Part shown: piece after piece, positions 43,650 to 52,643 of the stretch | Layout: each line of letters starts with the position of its first letter | Position numbering within the stretch: the first letter of the stretch is position 1 | From: Aquimarina sp. BL5 | Lineage (GTDB): Bacteria > Bacteroidota > Bacteroidia > Flavobacteriales > Flavobacteriaceae | Reading direction: 5' to 3' | Length of the DNA: 64,000 nt | NCBI RefSeq assembly: GCF_003443675.1 | Contig: NZ_CP031963.1 | Coordinates: forward strand, 1,635,501 to 1,699,500 | The notes under the pieces: model-generated | Seen by the model: the letters and a program-made list of their open reading frames with translations, nothing else | The model's database searches: none | What the model was told of the DNA's origin: nothing | Position numbers and translations under genes: made by a program

Positions 43650-43680
43650 AAGGAGGTTATCCTTAACAGATAACCTCCTT
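43650..43680 (-). terminator. Strong bidirectional terminator hairpin
   Basis: Perfect 12-bp arms aaggaggttatc (43650-43661) and gataacctcctt (43669-43680) with a 7-nt loop lie 30 bp past the fungalysin stop. Confidence 0.8.
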
Positions 43681-43709
43681 AGTAAAAAACTTTATATATA
43701 TAATCTTAC

Positions 43710-46700
43710 TTATTTGATTATAAATCGTTTCGTCTCTCCTTGAACTTTTAGCAAATACATACCAACCTCAAGATTACCAACATTGATAGTTTTGCTACCA
43801 CCTATGGTTCCTTGTCCAACAATCTGTCCTACCATATTCATAATAGAATAAACATTATCAGAATTCTTAGAGTCTTTCATTGAAATTTGCAATAAACCAC
43901 CACTTTTCAATGGATTCGGTGCAATTGTGAAACTAGAGATACCTTCTTCATCTTCTTTTCCTATGATAGGTGTCGTAGGTCCGAAATCTGCAGCTACAGC
44001 AGCTGATCCACCACAAGATCCTTCATAAATCTTAACATTAGAGAAAATTGAAGTATTTCCAGATCCTGCATCATTATCATTAATAAATACCAATCGATCC
44101 ATACTTCCAGTGTAGAAATTACCTACTGGAATTACATACGTTGTTGTACCACTAGAATAGTTGTCGAAATTCGTTACTCCATAATTCTGAGTACCGTGAA
44201 CTTTGAAATATCTAGTCGAAGTTAACGTATTGTCATTTTCGAAACCAACTCCGTGAATTTCTCCTTGTGCAGTACTACTAAAACTAAATTCGATAACTGT
44301 ATTAGCAGTTACTGTATAACTTAGTGGTATATATTTCCAAGTATTATTTGACATTGATAACCCTGCTCCTCCATCTACGATAGTAAAGTTACCAGCGATA
44401 TCTTGATTAGAGAATGGTGTGATTGAAAAAGCATTAAAATCGATTGCATCACAAGTAGGTCCTGGATCAGTTGTACCGTTAGTGATACTTAAATCATCGA
44501 TCGTAACGTCACCTTGCCAGCTATTTCCTGTAACCGTATTAAGACGTAGTTGTACACTTGCATTTCCAGCATATGCAGAAAGATCAACACTAGCAGTATT
44601 CCAGTCAGTTCCTTGCGCTCCAGATCTACTAAATACGCTTGTCCAATCTCCTGTATTATCTGTTCTTGCTTCTACATCAAAAGTACCTATCGCACTACCT
44701 ACCATATGGTATTGGAAACTTAATGTTGGAGTAGTCAATCCGCTAAAGTCTAAACAAGGCGAGTTTAAAATCGCTCTTTTGTTAGGGAATCCATTTCCGT
44801 TTCCAGAAGCTTCAACATAAATGTACGAAGTACCATCAACAGCACCACTAGGTCCCGTTCCATTAGAAGGAGTACCATTAGAGTCTACAGTCCAATCTAA
44901 ATCATCTCCAGAAGCTTGAGACCAATCTCCAATATTTCCTTCAAAGCTTTCGCTATATGGGAATGAAGCTATGTCACCAGAACACTCATCTCCGCCTGGC
45001 CCAGGTCCACCACCATCACAAGGATTTACGAATGATACTGTTTGATCTGTTTGTCCATTAGTACCTCCATTATTATTTTCATTAGCATCCTGACCTACAC
45101 CACGCTCAGCAAACGCTTTCCAGATAATACATTCGTACTGACCTCCATATAAATCTTGATCAGCTTGTAGTATACCATTTCTTCCAGATACGAATCCTGG
45201 GTTGTTTGCTGTGTTTTTTAATCCTTCTATTACCAAAGCCATAGCAATATTATTCCCACCAGTTCCATTGTAGAAGTCTGGATCAAAACCTTCGGCATCA
45301 ATTAATCCCCAAGTCATATCCCATAAAATAGTAGCAAATGCGTATCCAACTCCATGTGGTCTTGCTAACCCTCCTATATCTGCATAGTCCGTATTATTTA
45401 CAGATCTATCAATAGAATAAGGAGTTGGGCGAATACCATCACCAGTAGTTGGCTGATTTAATGCATATGTTCCTATTCCTCTAGCATCTGTTCCTGTATC
45501 ACCAGCTTTCATAGTAAGCATTAATCCAAACCAGTCAGACCATCCTTCACCCATTTGCTCAGAACCACCTAAATTATTAGAAGAAGGTCCTCCTACTAAT
45601 CTAATAGAAATACCATGACCATATTCGTGAGCAATAATTCCATTATCTAAATCTCCATCTCTATCAGGATTTGGACTTGTCCATAGGAACATCTGCATTC
45701 TAGGGTTTCCTCCATCACCTGGAGTCGAGAAGTTTGCATTATTACTTCCACTTCCATCTTGTGCATCTGCATTTACAGAATCACTTCCTGCACCACCATT
45801 TCCATAGTTATTTTCTTGGAAATTACCACTAGCTTCATTAAAACCATATTGATAGAATACGTCATGCATAATGTTATTCCAATAGAACAGGTTTGTTATA
45901 GCTGCATCATCATATGTAGATGGTGCTTGATTAAGGTTAATCGGGAAATCAAAATCAAGGCTTGATCCTCCATCAGGAGAAAAACCAGTACCATTATTTC
46001 CATTTCTATCTTCTTGAGCCCAAACATTATTACCTCTAGTAATTGTAAACTCAGCTCCTGGACTACCATTAGTATCATGCCATCCAAATGGAGAAGCTAC
46101 AGTATTCGCTGGATCGGTTACTATCGAACGACTACCGTGACTTGGACTTTCTATTGGCATTGCATAAACATTGTAAGAATCAGGTGCAAGTGCAGCAGTA
46201 GCTTCTGCTTTTGTTGGAACCGTAGGAATGTCTTTATCAAATAATACAGACTCTCCATGATTATGATTTTCATGATCTGGAGTACCAAAATTACAGCTAA
46301 TTACCCAATCTTCTGTATATAAAATTTTACCCGAAGTTGCATCTACATTAGCATTCCACCAATGTTGTCCATCTTTCTGATATAAACTTACTCTCCAAGT
46401 TAATACTAATTCATCCTCTTGTATAATATATACTTGTTTAGCCTCTATAGGCTCTAACGTAATTCCAGAATTCTCATATACCAAAACTCCATCAGCCTTG
46501 CTTTTAGCTCTAACTAATTGTGGAGATTGTAAATTATGAGCTCTGGCTACATTCATAATCGCACTTTCTGCTGAAAGGGAAGATTTTGCAGAAGTAACTT
46601 TGGATTTTATATCTTTTACAAATTGATCAATTTCCCAAGTTACTCTCTCTTTGTTCTTTACAGTAAGTTTATAAGTCGCATACTGTATTGGAATTCCTTG

Positions 46701-46913
46701 AAAATACTGCTGAACATATACGTGTTGTATTGCAGGATTTAATGAAGGAACTACATTTGTTACTTTCCACTCTGATACATCTTCTGTTGTCAAAGCAGAT
46801 TTAGTAGTTGTTTCGTTTAGATGGTTTCTAACAATACCATCCATAATGTTTTGTGCAAACATTGCTTGTCCTATTAACAATGTAAATAAGACAAACGAGT
46901 ACATTTTTTTCAT
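43710..46913 (-). CDS. Fungalysin (M36) zinc metalloprotease, T9SS cargo
   Basis: The start at 46913 (MKKMYSFVLFTLLIGQAMFAQ) gives a normal signal peptide; an upstream start adds 17 residues without purpose. The order is: an FTP/PepSY propeptide (to about residue 200), the M36 catalytic domain with GIIAHEYGHGISIRL (HEYGH about 429-433) and downstream GEGWSDWFGLML, a MAM/CUB-like beta domain (DFSGLTTPTLSFQYHM), a second beta domain, and a C-terminal sorting domain (FTIAPNPLKSGGLLQI ... GMYLLKVQGE). It is a secreted broad-range protease. No neighbour suggests a specific partner. Confidence 0.92.
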   Translation of the reverse strand: MKKMYSFVLFTLLIGQAMFAQNIMDGIVRNHLNETTTKSALTTEDVSEWKVTNVVPSLNPAIQHVYVQQYFQGIPIQYATYKLTVKNKERVTWEIDQFVKDIKSKVTSAKSSLSAESAIMNVARAHNLQSPQLVRAKSKADGVLVYENSGITLEPIEAKQVYIIQEDELVLTWRVSLYQKDGQHWWNANVDATSGKILYTEDWVISCNFGTPDHENHNHGESVLFDKDIPTVPTKAEATAALAPDSYNVYAMPIESPSHGSRSIVTDPANTVASPFGWHDTNGSPGAEFTITRGNNVWAQEDRNGNNGTGFSPDGGSSLDFDFPINLNQAPSTYDDAAITNLFYWNNIMHDVFYQYGFNEASGNFQENNYGNGGAGSDSVNADAQDGSGSNNANFSTPGDGGNPRMQMFLWTSPNPDRDGDLDNGIIAHEYGHGISIRLVGGPSSNNLGGSEQMGEGWSDWFGLMLTMKAGDTGTDARGIGTYALNQPTTGDGIRPTPYSIDRSVNNTDYADIGGLARPHGVGYAFATILWDMTWGLIDAEGFDPDFYNGTGGNNIAMALVIEGLKNTANNPGFVSGRNGILQADQDLYGGQYECIIWKAFAERGVGQDANENNNGGTNGQTDQTVSFVNPCDGGGPGPGGDECSGDIASFPYSESFEGNIGDWSQASGDDLDWTVDSNGTPSNGTGPSGAVDGTSYIYVEASGNGNGFPNKRAILNSPCLDFSGLTTPTLSFQYHMVGSAIGTFDVEARTDNTGDWTSVFSRSGAQGTDWNTASVDLSAYAGNASVQLRLNTVTGNSWQGDVTIDDLSITNGTTDPGPTCDAIDFNAFSITPFSNQDIAGNFTIVDGGAGLSMSNNTWKYIPLSYTVTANTVIEFSFSSTAQGEIHGVGFENDNTLTSTRYFKVHGTQNYGVTNFDNYSSGTTTYVIPVGNFYTGSMDRLVFINDNDAGSGNTSIFSNVKIYEGSCGGSAAVAADFGPTTPIIGKEDEEGISSFTIAPNPLKSGGLLQISMKDSKNSDNVYSIMNMVGQIVGQGTIGGSKTINVGNLEVGMYLLKVQGETKRFIIK

Positions 46914-47291
46914 ATGTATAAATTTTGAATTTGTGTTAACTAAAATTAACAAAATCCAAAACATCTATTACATAAATCTAATATCGTTAAACAAAATTCA
47001 ATCATTTCACATTTTTAGTAAATATACTTCAACGTACAAAATGAATGAAAAACATTAAACTACCAATTGTTAGTTAGCCTATATGAACACTAGAGTTTGG
47101 AATTTTTTTTTGTTAAATTATTCACATGTTCTGAAAACAAGAATAATAACTATACCTTTTTATCGTTACGGGATACCTGTAGAATTTTTTCTTAATTTTT
47201 TCAAAAAAAATTCACTTCAGAGGTCATTTATGTGCGTTTTGACTAATAAATGCATGAAATGATTAAACAACTTATTCTTAATGTGAAATAT

Positions 47292-47319
47292 TTTGGCTTA
47301 AAAAATTTCTATATTTTTG
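47292..47319 (+). promoter_or_regulatory. Bacteroidota-type promoter
   Basis: TTTG at 47292-47295 and TATTTTTG (TAnnTTTG) at 47312-47319 with a 16-bp spacer lie about 90 bp before the YdeI-like gene. The remaining 46914-47290 shows no gene. Confidence 0.5.
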
Positions 47320-47409
47320 AGTATATATAAAATAAATCTCGCTATTGGTTTGATTCCTACTAAATTTATAATCAAAGGTTCTTATCTGAAACTCAAACAA
47401 AACGAATAA

Positions 47410-47892
47410 ATGAAAAGCCCAGTTTTTGAAACTTCCTTACAATCTATACATAGCATATCAATTCCTTCTGACATTGCAGAATCATTTATCAGCCAAAATC
47501 ATAAAAGAGTGGTTGTTCAGGTGAAATATCAGAATAAGTCAGTTCAATTTCACGCAGCTTTACAAAAAAGAAAAGAGCTATTTTCAGTAATGTTTAGTAA
47601 GAAATATCAAAAACAATTAGGAGTTTTTTCAAATGATTATTTCCAAGTCCAATTACTTGAAGACACCTCTAAATATGGCGTGGAGATGCCCGAAGAACTG
47701 GAAGCCGTATTACAAAGTGATCCAGAAGCTTCGGAGATTTTCGAATCCTTTACGGCAGGCAAAAAAAGAAGTCTAATTTATTATGTATTAGGATTCAAAA
47801 ATTCTCAAACTCGTATAGATAAATCATTAATCATTACAGAAAATATAAGACTAGGTATTAAGGATACCAGACAACTTATTAAAAAATTATAA
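47410..47892 (+). CDS. YdeI/OmpD-associated-like protein (DUF1905 plus OmdA)
   Basis: An N-terminal DUF1905-type beta domain (ISIPSDIAESFISQNHKRVV) is followed by the OmdA-type C-terminal helical part (EELEAVLQSDPEASEIFESF ... KRSLIYYVLGFKNSQTRIDK). The 160-residue length is usual for the shorter members. The family is cytosolic and of unclear function; a link to bacteriocin resistance has been proposed. It stands alone after a clear promoter. Confidence 0.8.
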   Translation: MKSPVFETSLQSIHSISIPSDIAESFISQNHKRVVVQVKYQNKSVQFHAALQKRKELFSVMFSKKYQKQLGVFSNDYFQVQLLEDTSKYGVEMPEELEAVLQSDPEASEIFESFTAGKKRSLIYYVLGFKNSQTRIDKSLIITENIRLGIKDTRQLIKKL

Positions 47893-48029
47893 GGTTTATC
47901 TTATTAAATAAATATTAAATAATTTTAACACGACTAAAACAACTCTACTAAAAGAATTCATTTCGGAAGAAGTATACAAGAATATCTATCTTTTGGATAT
48001 ATTTTCTTATTACTTTTAGGAGTGGTTAG

Positions 48030-48272
48030 TAATTCTATTTAGTTTTTACATAGGATCTGCAATAGGCGGTGGGCAAAAACTTAAAATAAAATTGAAAACA
48101 AAACCTATAAAACAGACCATCAAATTACATTTATAGATGGTGAATCTATTGACGTAAAGATTATTGGCCAAAATAGCTTATATCTTTTTTATATAGTAGA
48201 AGATTCTTCGAGCATTATTATTTACCCTATCGAAAGTAATGTTAAAAAAAATCAAGAAACAGTGGTTAAATA
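48030..48272 (+). pseudogene. Decayed small membrane-protein gene
   Basis: Protein-like stretches appear in more than one frame: a hydrophobic piece (YIFLLLLGVVSNSI), then FYIGSAIGGGQK after a shift, then YKTDHQITFIDGESIDVKII ... YPIESNVKKNQETVVK ending at 48272. No continuous frame or start codon joins them. The rest of 47893-48363 is empty. Confidence 0.3.
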
Positions 48273-48363
48273 AAGATCATTTTTTATTAGAAAAATATCT
48301 AAAGTTTTATTCCTAACGCAACCATCTCTGTATTATTTCATCTTTTAGTCAAACAGTCAAAAG

Positions 48364-48876
48364 ATGAAAAAAACAAAATTACTAGTATTAGGTTTGTTCC
48401 TAATATGTTTACAAAGTTGCTGCCCTTTTCTTGTAGATTGCGAAAATAGCGATGATGATCCGATCTTTTCTAGATATGAACCTGTGCTACTAGATCGCAA
48501 TAATTTCGAAAACTCAGTTTCTCTAAAAAATCCTTTATCCATAACTACTTCGGGGAAAATCTATATCAAGGATGACCTCCTTTTTATTAATGAAGTACAC
48601 AAGGGTTTTCATATATATGATAATTCTGACCCTACGTCCCCTACTCCAATAAAATTTCTGGAAGCCCCCGGATCTACAGATCTTGCCATCCGTGATAATA
48701 TGATCTATATAAATCAAGCAACAGATCTAATTGCTGTAGAATATGATACTACTAATGGAATTACCTTAACAAAAAGAGTGATTAATGTATTTCCTGAATT
48801 ACGCTCTCCAGATGGATTTCTCCCGTATAATATCCCTGAAAATAATGTAGTAGTAGGTTGGACATTAATTAACTAA
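48364..48876 (+). CDS. LVIVD-repeat-type lipoprotein, 170 aa
   Basis: The signal MKKTKLLVLGLFLICLQSCC ends in a lipobox. The mature part has beta-propeller-like repeats (IYIKDDLLFINEVHKGFHIY DNSDPTSP, STDLAIRDNMIYINQATDLI), as in surface LVIVD proteins. It is shorter than most members and is followed 11 bp later by a second lipoprotein of the same type, so the two form an operon and may pair. Confidence 0.7.
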   Translation: MKKTKLLVLGLFLICLQSCCPFLVDCENSDDDPIFSRYEPVLLDRNNFENSVSLKNPLSITTSGKIYIKDDLLFINEVHKGFHIYDNSDPTSPTPIKFLEAPGSTDLAIRDNMIYINQATDLIAVEYDTTNGITLTKRVINVFPELRSPDGFLPYNIPENNVVVGWTLIN

Positions 48877-48887
48877 AACAAAACATC

Positions 48888-49631
48888 ATGAAAAAACATA
48901 TCTATATGATACTCACTTCTTTTATAATATTTAGTTGCGACTCTGACTCTTCAAGTGATTCATTATCCCCCGTTGCTGACGGTACTGGAGGATCTTTAGC
49001 GACATTTACACTAAAAGGAGATTATTTATATACCGTAGATAATACTGATCTTACTGTATTCAATATAACAGATGTTAAAGACCCTGTACAAGTAAACACA
49101 ATACCTATTGGATTTAATATAGAAACTCTTTTTAGTTATAGAGACTATTTATATATCGGATCCAGAAATGGAATGTTCATATATGGATTAACAAATCCTG
49201 AATTCCCAGAAAAATTATCTCAAGTAGAACATTTCACCGCCTGCGACCCAGTGATCGCTAATGATACTCACGCTTTTGTGACACTACACTCTAATACATT
49301 TTGCGGTAATAATATAAATCTCTTACAGGTATATGATATCACTACCATAACCGAACCTATTTTAATTAATTCCAGAAACCTTACTTTTCCCCGAGGATTA
49401 GGGTTATATGGTGATTTTTTAATTGTTTGTGATGATGAGATTAAGGTATTTGATATATCTAATCCTGCAGAATCTAACTTGGTCACATCTGTTAATCAAA
49501 GTGCATTTGATGTAATTATCTCTGGAGATCTGTTAATCGCTATTGGAGAAACCGGATTGTATCAATACAAATTAGCTCCTGATACTAATTCTGGAGTTAG
49601 TATTACAGAATTAAGTACAATTAGTATATAA
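48888..49631 (+). CDS. LVIVD-repeat lipoprotein, 247 aa
   Basis: The signal MKKHIYMILTSFIIFSCDS has a lipobox, then a Ser/Asp linker. Four or five propeller-like repeats follow (GDYLYTVDNTDLTVFNITDV KDPVQV, RDYLYIGSRNGMFIYGLTNP, YGDFLIVCDDEIKVFDISNP). It is likely a surface-exposed beta-propeller with unknown ligand, co-transcribed with the preceding gene. Confidence 0.75.
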   Translation: MKKHIYMILTSFIIFSCDSDSSSDSLSPVADGTGGSLATFTLKGDYLYTVDNTDLTVFNITDVKDPVQVNTIPIGFNIETLFSYRDYLYIGSRNGMFIYGLTNPEFPEKLSQVEHFTACDPVIANDTHAFVTLHSNTFCGNNINLLQVYDITTITEPILINSRNLTFPRGLGLYGDFLIVCDDEIKVFDISNPAESNLVTSVNQSAFDVIISGDLLIAIGETGLYQYKLAPDTNSGVSITELSTISI

Positions 49632-49717
49632 CAAAATCTAAAAACCTCTTAAATCCTTTGCTGTAAGGTAAAACTGCCCTATATTAGTTTAAACAAAACG
49701 TAACAAATCATTAAATT

Positions 49718-50308
49718 ATGAAAACTCTAAACCTATTGGTAATTGCTTTTCTATCTATCATTATTCTTGGCTGTAAGGGCGATAAGAAAGAAGGAAAGGA
49801 ATATGAAAACAAGGTAAATGAAGAAATTACAGAGGAAAAAGAAGAAACTAGTAAGTCAAAAACGTTGGCAATGTCTTTGACACCAAAAAGCGATAGTGAA
49901 GTATCTGGTAATGTAACTTTTACAGAAGAAGGTGGCATGGTAACAATGGTAGCGTATTTAAGCGGATTATCAGAAGGTGAACACGCCATCCATATTCACG
50001 AAAAAGCAGACTGCTCTTCTGCAGATGGCAAATCAACTGGAGGACACTGGAATCCAACTATGGAACCACACGGAAAATGGGGAGCATCAGAAGGGTATCA
50101 TAAAGGAGATATCGGTAATTTTAACTCTTCTGCCGATGGTAAAGGTTCTATAACTTTTGCAACTAATGAATGGTGTATCGGATGTGGAGATGAGAAAAAA
50201 GATATCGTTGGTAAAGCCATCATCGTACATCAAGGTATTGATGATTATAAATCTCAACCATCAGGTGCTGCCGGAAGCAGAGTAAGCTGTGGAGGAATTA
50301 TAGAATAA
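49718..50308 (+). CDS. sodC: Cu/Zn superoxide dismutase lipoprotein
   Basis: A lipobox signal (LLVIAFLSIIILGC) is followed by a charged Glu/Lys linker and the SodC domain. Copper ligands are in HIHEKADC and GGHWNP and IIVHQG; zinc ligands are in the stretch PHGKWGASEGYHKGDIGNF. The Cys pair ADCSSADG and SCGGIIE can form the conserved disulfide, and an extra CIGCGD insert is present. It converts superoxide to peroxide in the periplasm. A good terminator follows. Confidence 0.93.
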   Translation: MKTLNLLVIAFLSIIILGCKGDKKEGKEYENKVNEEITEEKEETSKSKTLAMSLTPKSDSEVSGNVTFTEEGGMVTMVAYLSGLSEGEHAIHIHEKADCSSADGKSTGGHWNPTMEPHGKWGASEGYHKGDIGNFNSSADGKGSITFATNEWCIGCGDEKKDIVGKAIIVHQGIDDYKSQPSGAAGSRVSCGGIIE

Positions 50309-50323
50309 GAATAATACATTTAA

Positions 50324-50356
50324 AAAGAGGCTGGTAGCATCAGCCTCTTTCTTTTA
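50324..50356 (+). terminator. Terminator after sodC
   Basis: Perfect 10-bp arms aaagaggctg (50324-50333) and cagcctcttt (50341-50350), then ctttt. Confidence 0.85.
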
Positions 50357-50403
50357 AAAAAAGAACACTCCTTCATAAAAAAAACAATCTCTCTTATCTG
50401 TCT

Positions 50404-50934
50404 ATGCAATCCAACGAATTGATTCTTCAACTGCAACAAAAAAATGAAAAAGCTTTTCGACGCATTTATGAAATGTATGCAGAGAATATATTTGGCGTAA
50501 TTTACACTATCCTTAGAGATGAAACTTTAGCAGAAGAAGTATTACAAGATGTATTTGTAAAAGTTTGGAATAAAGCGGATTCTTACTCCGAAAAAAAAGG
50601 ACGTTTTTTTACATGGATACTTAATATTGCTCGTAATGCAGCTATCGATAAAACAAGATCAGTTGCCTTTAAAAACTCACAACAAAACCAAACTGCAGAT
50701 TATTTCGTAGATATACTAGAAGAGAAAAGTAATTTCTCCAGTAAGATGGATGCTATAGGTATAAAAAAGTACATTGATGTATTAGAACCTATTTGTAAAA
50801 AAGTTATCGATTTATTGTTTTTTAAAGGTTACACACAAAAAGAGGCTTCAGAAGAATTAGACATTCCGATCGGGACTATTAAAACTCGGAACAGAATTTG
50901 CATTAATAAATTAAGAGAAGTCTTGGCAGTATAA
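50404..50934 (+). CDS. ECF-type RNA polymerase sigma factor
   Basis: Region 2 is clear (VLQDVFVKVWNKADSYSEKK, FFTWILNIARNAAIDKTRS) and region 4 is a helix-turn-helix (GYTQKEASEELDIPIGTIKT). The 176-residue size is normal. The anti-sigma gene follows after 2 bp, so they are co-transcribed. The nearby CxxCH lipoprotein and DUF4331/TonB genes are possible targets by position. Confidence 0.9.
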   Translation: MQSNELILQLQQKNEKAFRRIYEMYAENIFGVIYTILRDETLAEEVLQDVFVKVWNKADSYSEKKGRFFTWILNIARNAAIDKTRSVAFKNSQQNQTADYFVDILEEKSNFSSKMDAIGIKKYIDVLEPICKKVIDLLFFKGYTQKEASEELDIPIGTIKTRNRICINKLREVLAV

Positions 50935-50936
50935 TT

Positions 50937-51737
50937 ATGGATATCAAACAATTTATATCATCCGGAATATTAGAGCTCTATGTATACGGTGCATTATCCG
51001 AAAAAGAGAATGCTGAAGTATATAAAGCATTAAAAGAGCATCCCGAAATCGAGGAAGAGATAAAAGAGATAGAAAAGTCTCTTATGAAGCTTTCGGCAGC
51101 AACCGCGCCTTATAATCCAGAGTCTGTTTTTAATCGTATTAAAGAAAAATTAAGTTTTACAGATACTGATGTAGATGTTATCCCTATTGCTCCAAAACGT
51201 AATAACTGGCCAGCCTATATTGGTTGGGCTGCTTCTGTAGCATTATTGATTGGTTTGTTCCTACAATTTAGTAAAAATAAGGATTTACGCCAACAATTAG
51301 TAGAATCTCAAATAGAACAAAATTTACTGGAAGGAAAAATTAATGTAGCTGAAGAAGATTTATCAAAAGCAAAAACATTATTAAGTGTTTTACGTGATAA
51401 AGACATACTTCAAATTCCTTTACAAGCCCAAAAAATAGATCCTACGGCCTATGCTGCCGTATACTGGGATAAAGAAAAGCAAACAGCGTATATAGATGTA
51501 GCTGGACTACCTACTCCTCCACCTGGAAAAGTATATCAGGTATGGTCTTTAAAATTAGATCCACTCACTCCTACTAGTTTAGGAATACTAGATAAGTTTA
51601 CACAAGAAGAAACTAAAATTTTCTCATTCACAAATCCTAATGAATCAGAAGCTTTTGGTATAACTCTAGAACCAGAAGGAGGAAGTGAATCTCCTACGCT
51701 AGAGCAGTTATACACTCTTGGTGTCGTAGCATCCTAG
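50937..51737 (+). CDS. RskA-type anti-sigma factor
   Basis: The N-terminal cytosolic part (GILELYVYGALSEKENAEVY) resembles anti-sigma domains without zinc Cys. One membrane helix (AYIGWAASVALLIGLFLQF), a coiled-coil and an extracytoplasmic RskA C-domain (AAVYWDKEKQTAYIDVAGLP, GKVYQVWSLKLDPLTPTSLG) follow. It holds the partner sigma factor inactive until an envelope signal. A decayed copy of its C-terminal region lies about 600 bp downstream. Confidence 0.88.
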   Translation: MDIKQFISSGILELYVYGALSEKENAEVYKALKEHPEIEEEIKEIEKSLMKLSAATAPYNPESVFNRIKEKLSFTDTDVDVIPIAPKRNNWPAYIGWAASVALLIGLFLQFSKNKDLRQQLVESQIEQNLLEGKINVAEEDLSKAKTLLSVLRDKDILQIPLQAQKIDPTAYAAVYWDKEKQTAYIDVAGLPTPPPGKVYQVWSLKLDPLTPTSLGILDKFTQEETKIFSFTNPNESEAFGITLEPEGGSESPTLEQLYTLGVVAS

Positions 51738-51783
51738 TTCAGCAAAACATATCTTCATACTTTATAAAGCACTCTAAAAACTT

Positions 51784-51811
51784 AGAGTTGTTGGTTAACT
51801 CTTTTCTTTTA
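51784..51811 (+). terminator. Weak terminator after anti-sigma gene
   Basis: Arms agagtt (51784-51789) and aactct (51797-51802) are followed by tttctttt. The rest of 51738-52117 shows no gene. Confidence 0.4.
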
Positions 51812-52117
51812 ATCATATAAATCTACACTCCGTCTGAACGAAGGGTATCCATAAACTCCTGAAAATCTAAAATTGCTAAAAAATATTGCAAGGGTATATC
51901 TCCTTGTATCTAATTATTCTAAAAAATTAAGACTGATAAATTAAAGATCATGAAATTCATAAATCTCAGGTTTAAATTTATAAATTTCAATAAAGCACGT
52001 TTGTAATCAATAGTATAGGGTATTACTTTTCCCCTACAAACCATATTTATATCTTTTGGTTTTAGGAGTTAACTGAAAATCCTTTAAAAGAGTAAGTATA
52101 ATATTAATATTTATAAG

Positions 52118-52258
52118 ATGAAAAAACAGGAAACAGACGTGAAATTGAAGCTAAAAAAACAGGCAATTTCTAAACTTAACAAAAAAGAACTACAAACTGT
52201 AAAAGGAGGTGCAGGACATGAACCTAGTTTGTTACCGACTAGTTGTTATATTCATTAA
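52118..52258 (+). CDS. Lanthipeptide/GG-leader RiPP precursor, 46 aa
   Basis: The ATG at 52118 opens a frame with a charged leader (LKLKKQAISKLNKKELQTVK) ending in Gly30-Gly31, followed by a 15-residue core AGHEPSLLPTSCYIH with Ser, Thr and one Cys. The leader pattern of LKKxxISKLNxxEL...VKGG is that of Bacteroidota class I lanthipeptide-type precursors. No LanB, LanC, radical-SAM or peptidase-transporter gene is in the window, so it is an orphan here. With one Cys the core could form at most a single lanthionine ring. Confidence 0.65.
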   Translation: MKKQETDVKLKLKKQAISKLNKKELQTVKGGAGHEPSLLPTSCYIH

Positions 52259-52317
52259 GATACATTAACAAAAATCTTGTTTAAGCATTTAGATAAACTT
52301 GATTTAGTAAGATATAT

Positions 52318-52452
52318 TGAAGTAGTCGGTCTACCTACTCCTCCAAAGGAAAAGTATACCAAGTTTGGTCCTTACAATTGGATCCTCTTACTCCTGTTTA
52401 AGAATACTGGATAAGTTTACAGACGAGGAAACAAAAATTTTCTTACTTACAA
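52318..52452 (+). pseudogene. Decayed fragment of anti-sigma C-terminal domain
   Basis: DNA from 52318 to 52452 aligns with 51500-51640 of the intact anti-sigma gene (ctacctactcctcc, then ggatcctcttactcct, then actggataagtttacag, each nearly matching). Indels break the frame and there is no start. It is a leftover of a partial duplication; the lanthipeptide gene lies between the two copies. The rest of 52259-52643 is empty. Confidence 0.7.
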
Positions 52453-52643
52453 TCTTTTTTAGTTAAATCAAATACACGATTTAGACACTATTACTAGATA
52501 ATAGTGTTTTTTTTGTGCTTTTTTCTGAAAATAATTCTTATAAAAAACCCGTATAAATACGCTGTTACAGTTGTTTTTTTTGGGGTAATTTTAGTCTATA
52601 CATTTCTAATAGAATAAAATCATACTAACTAAACAACTAACAA

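Noticed and set aside
44419..44820. Plus-strand frame of 133 residues inside the fungalysin gene
   Set aside because: It is an antisense shadow of a strongly supported protease gene.
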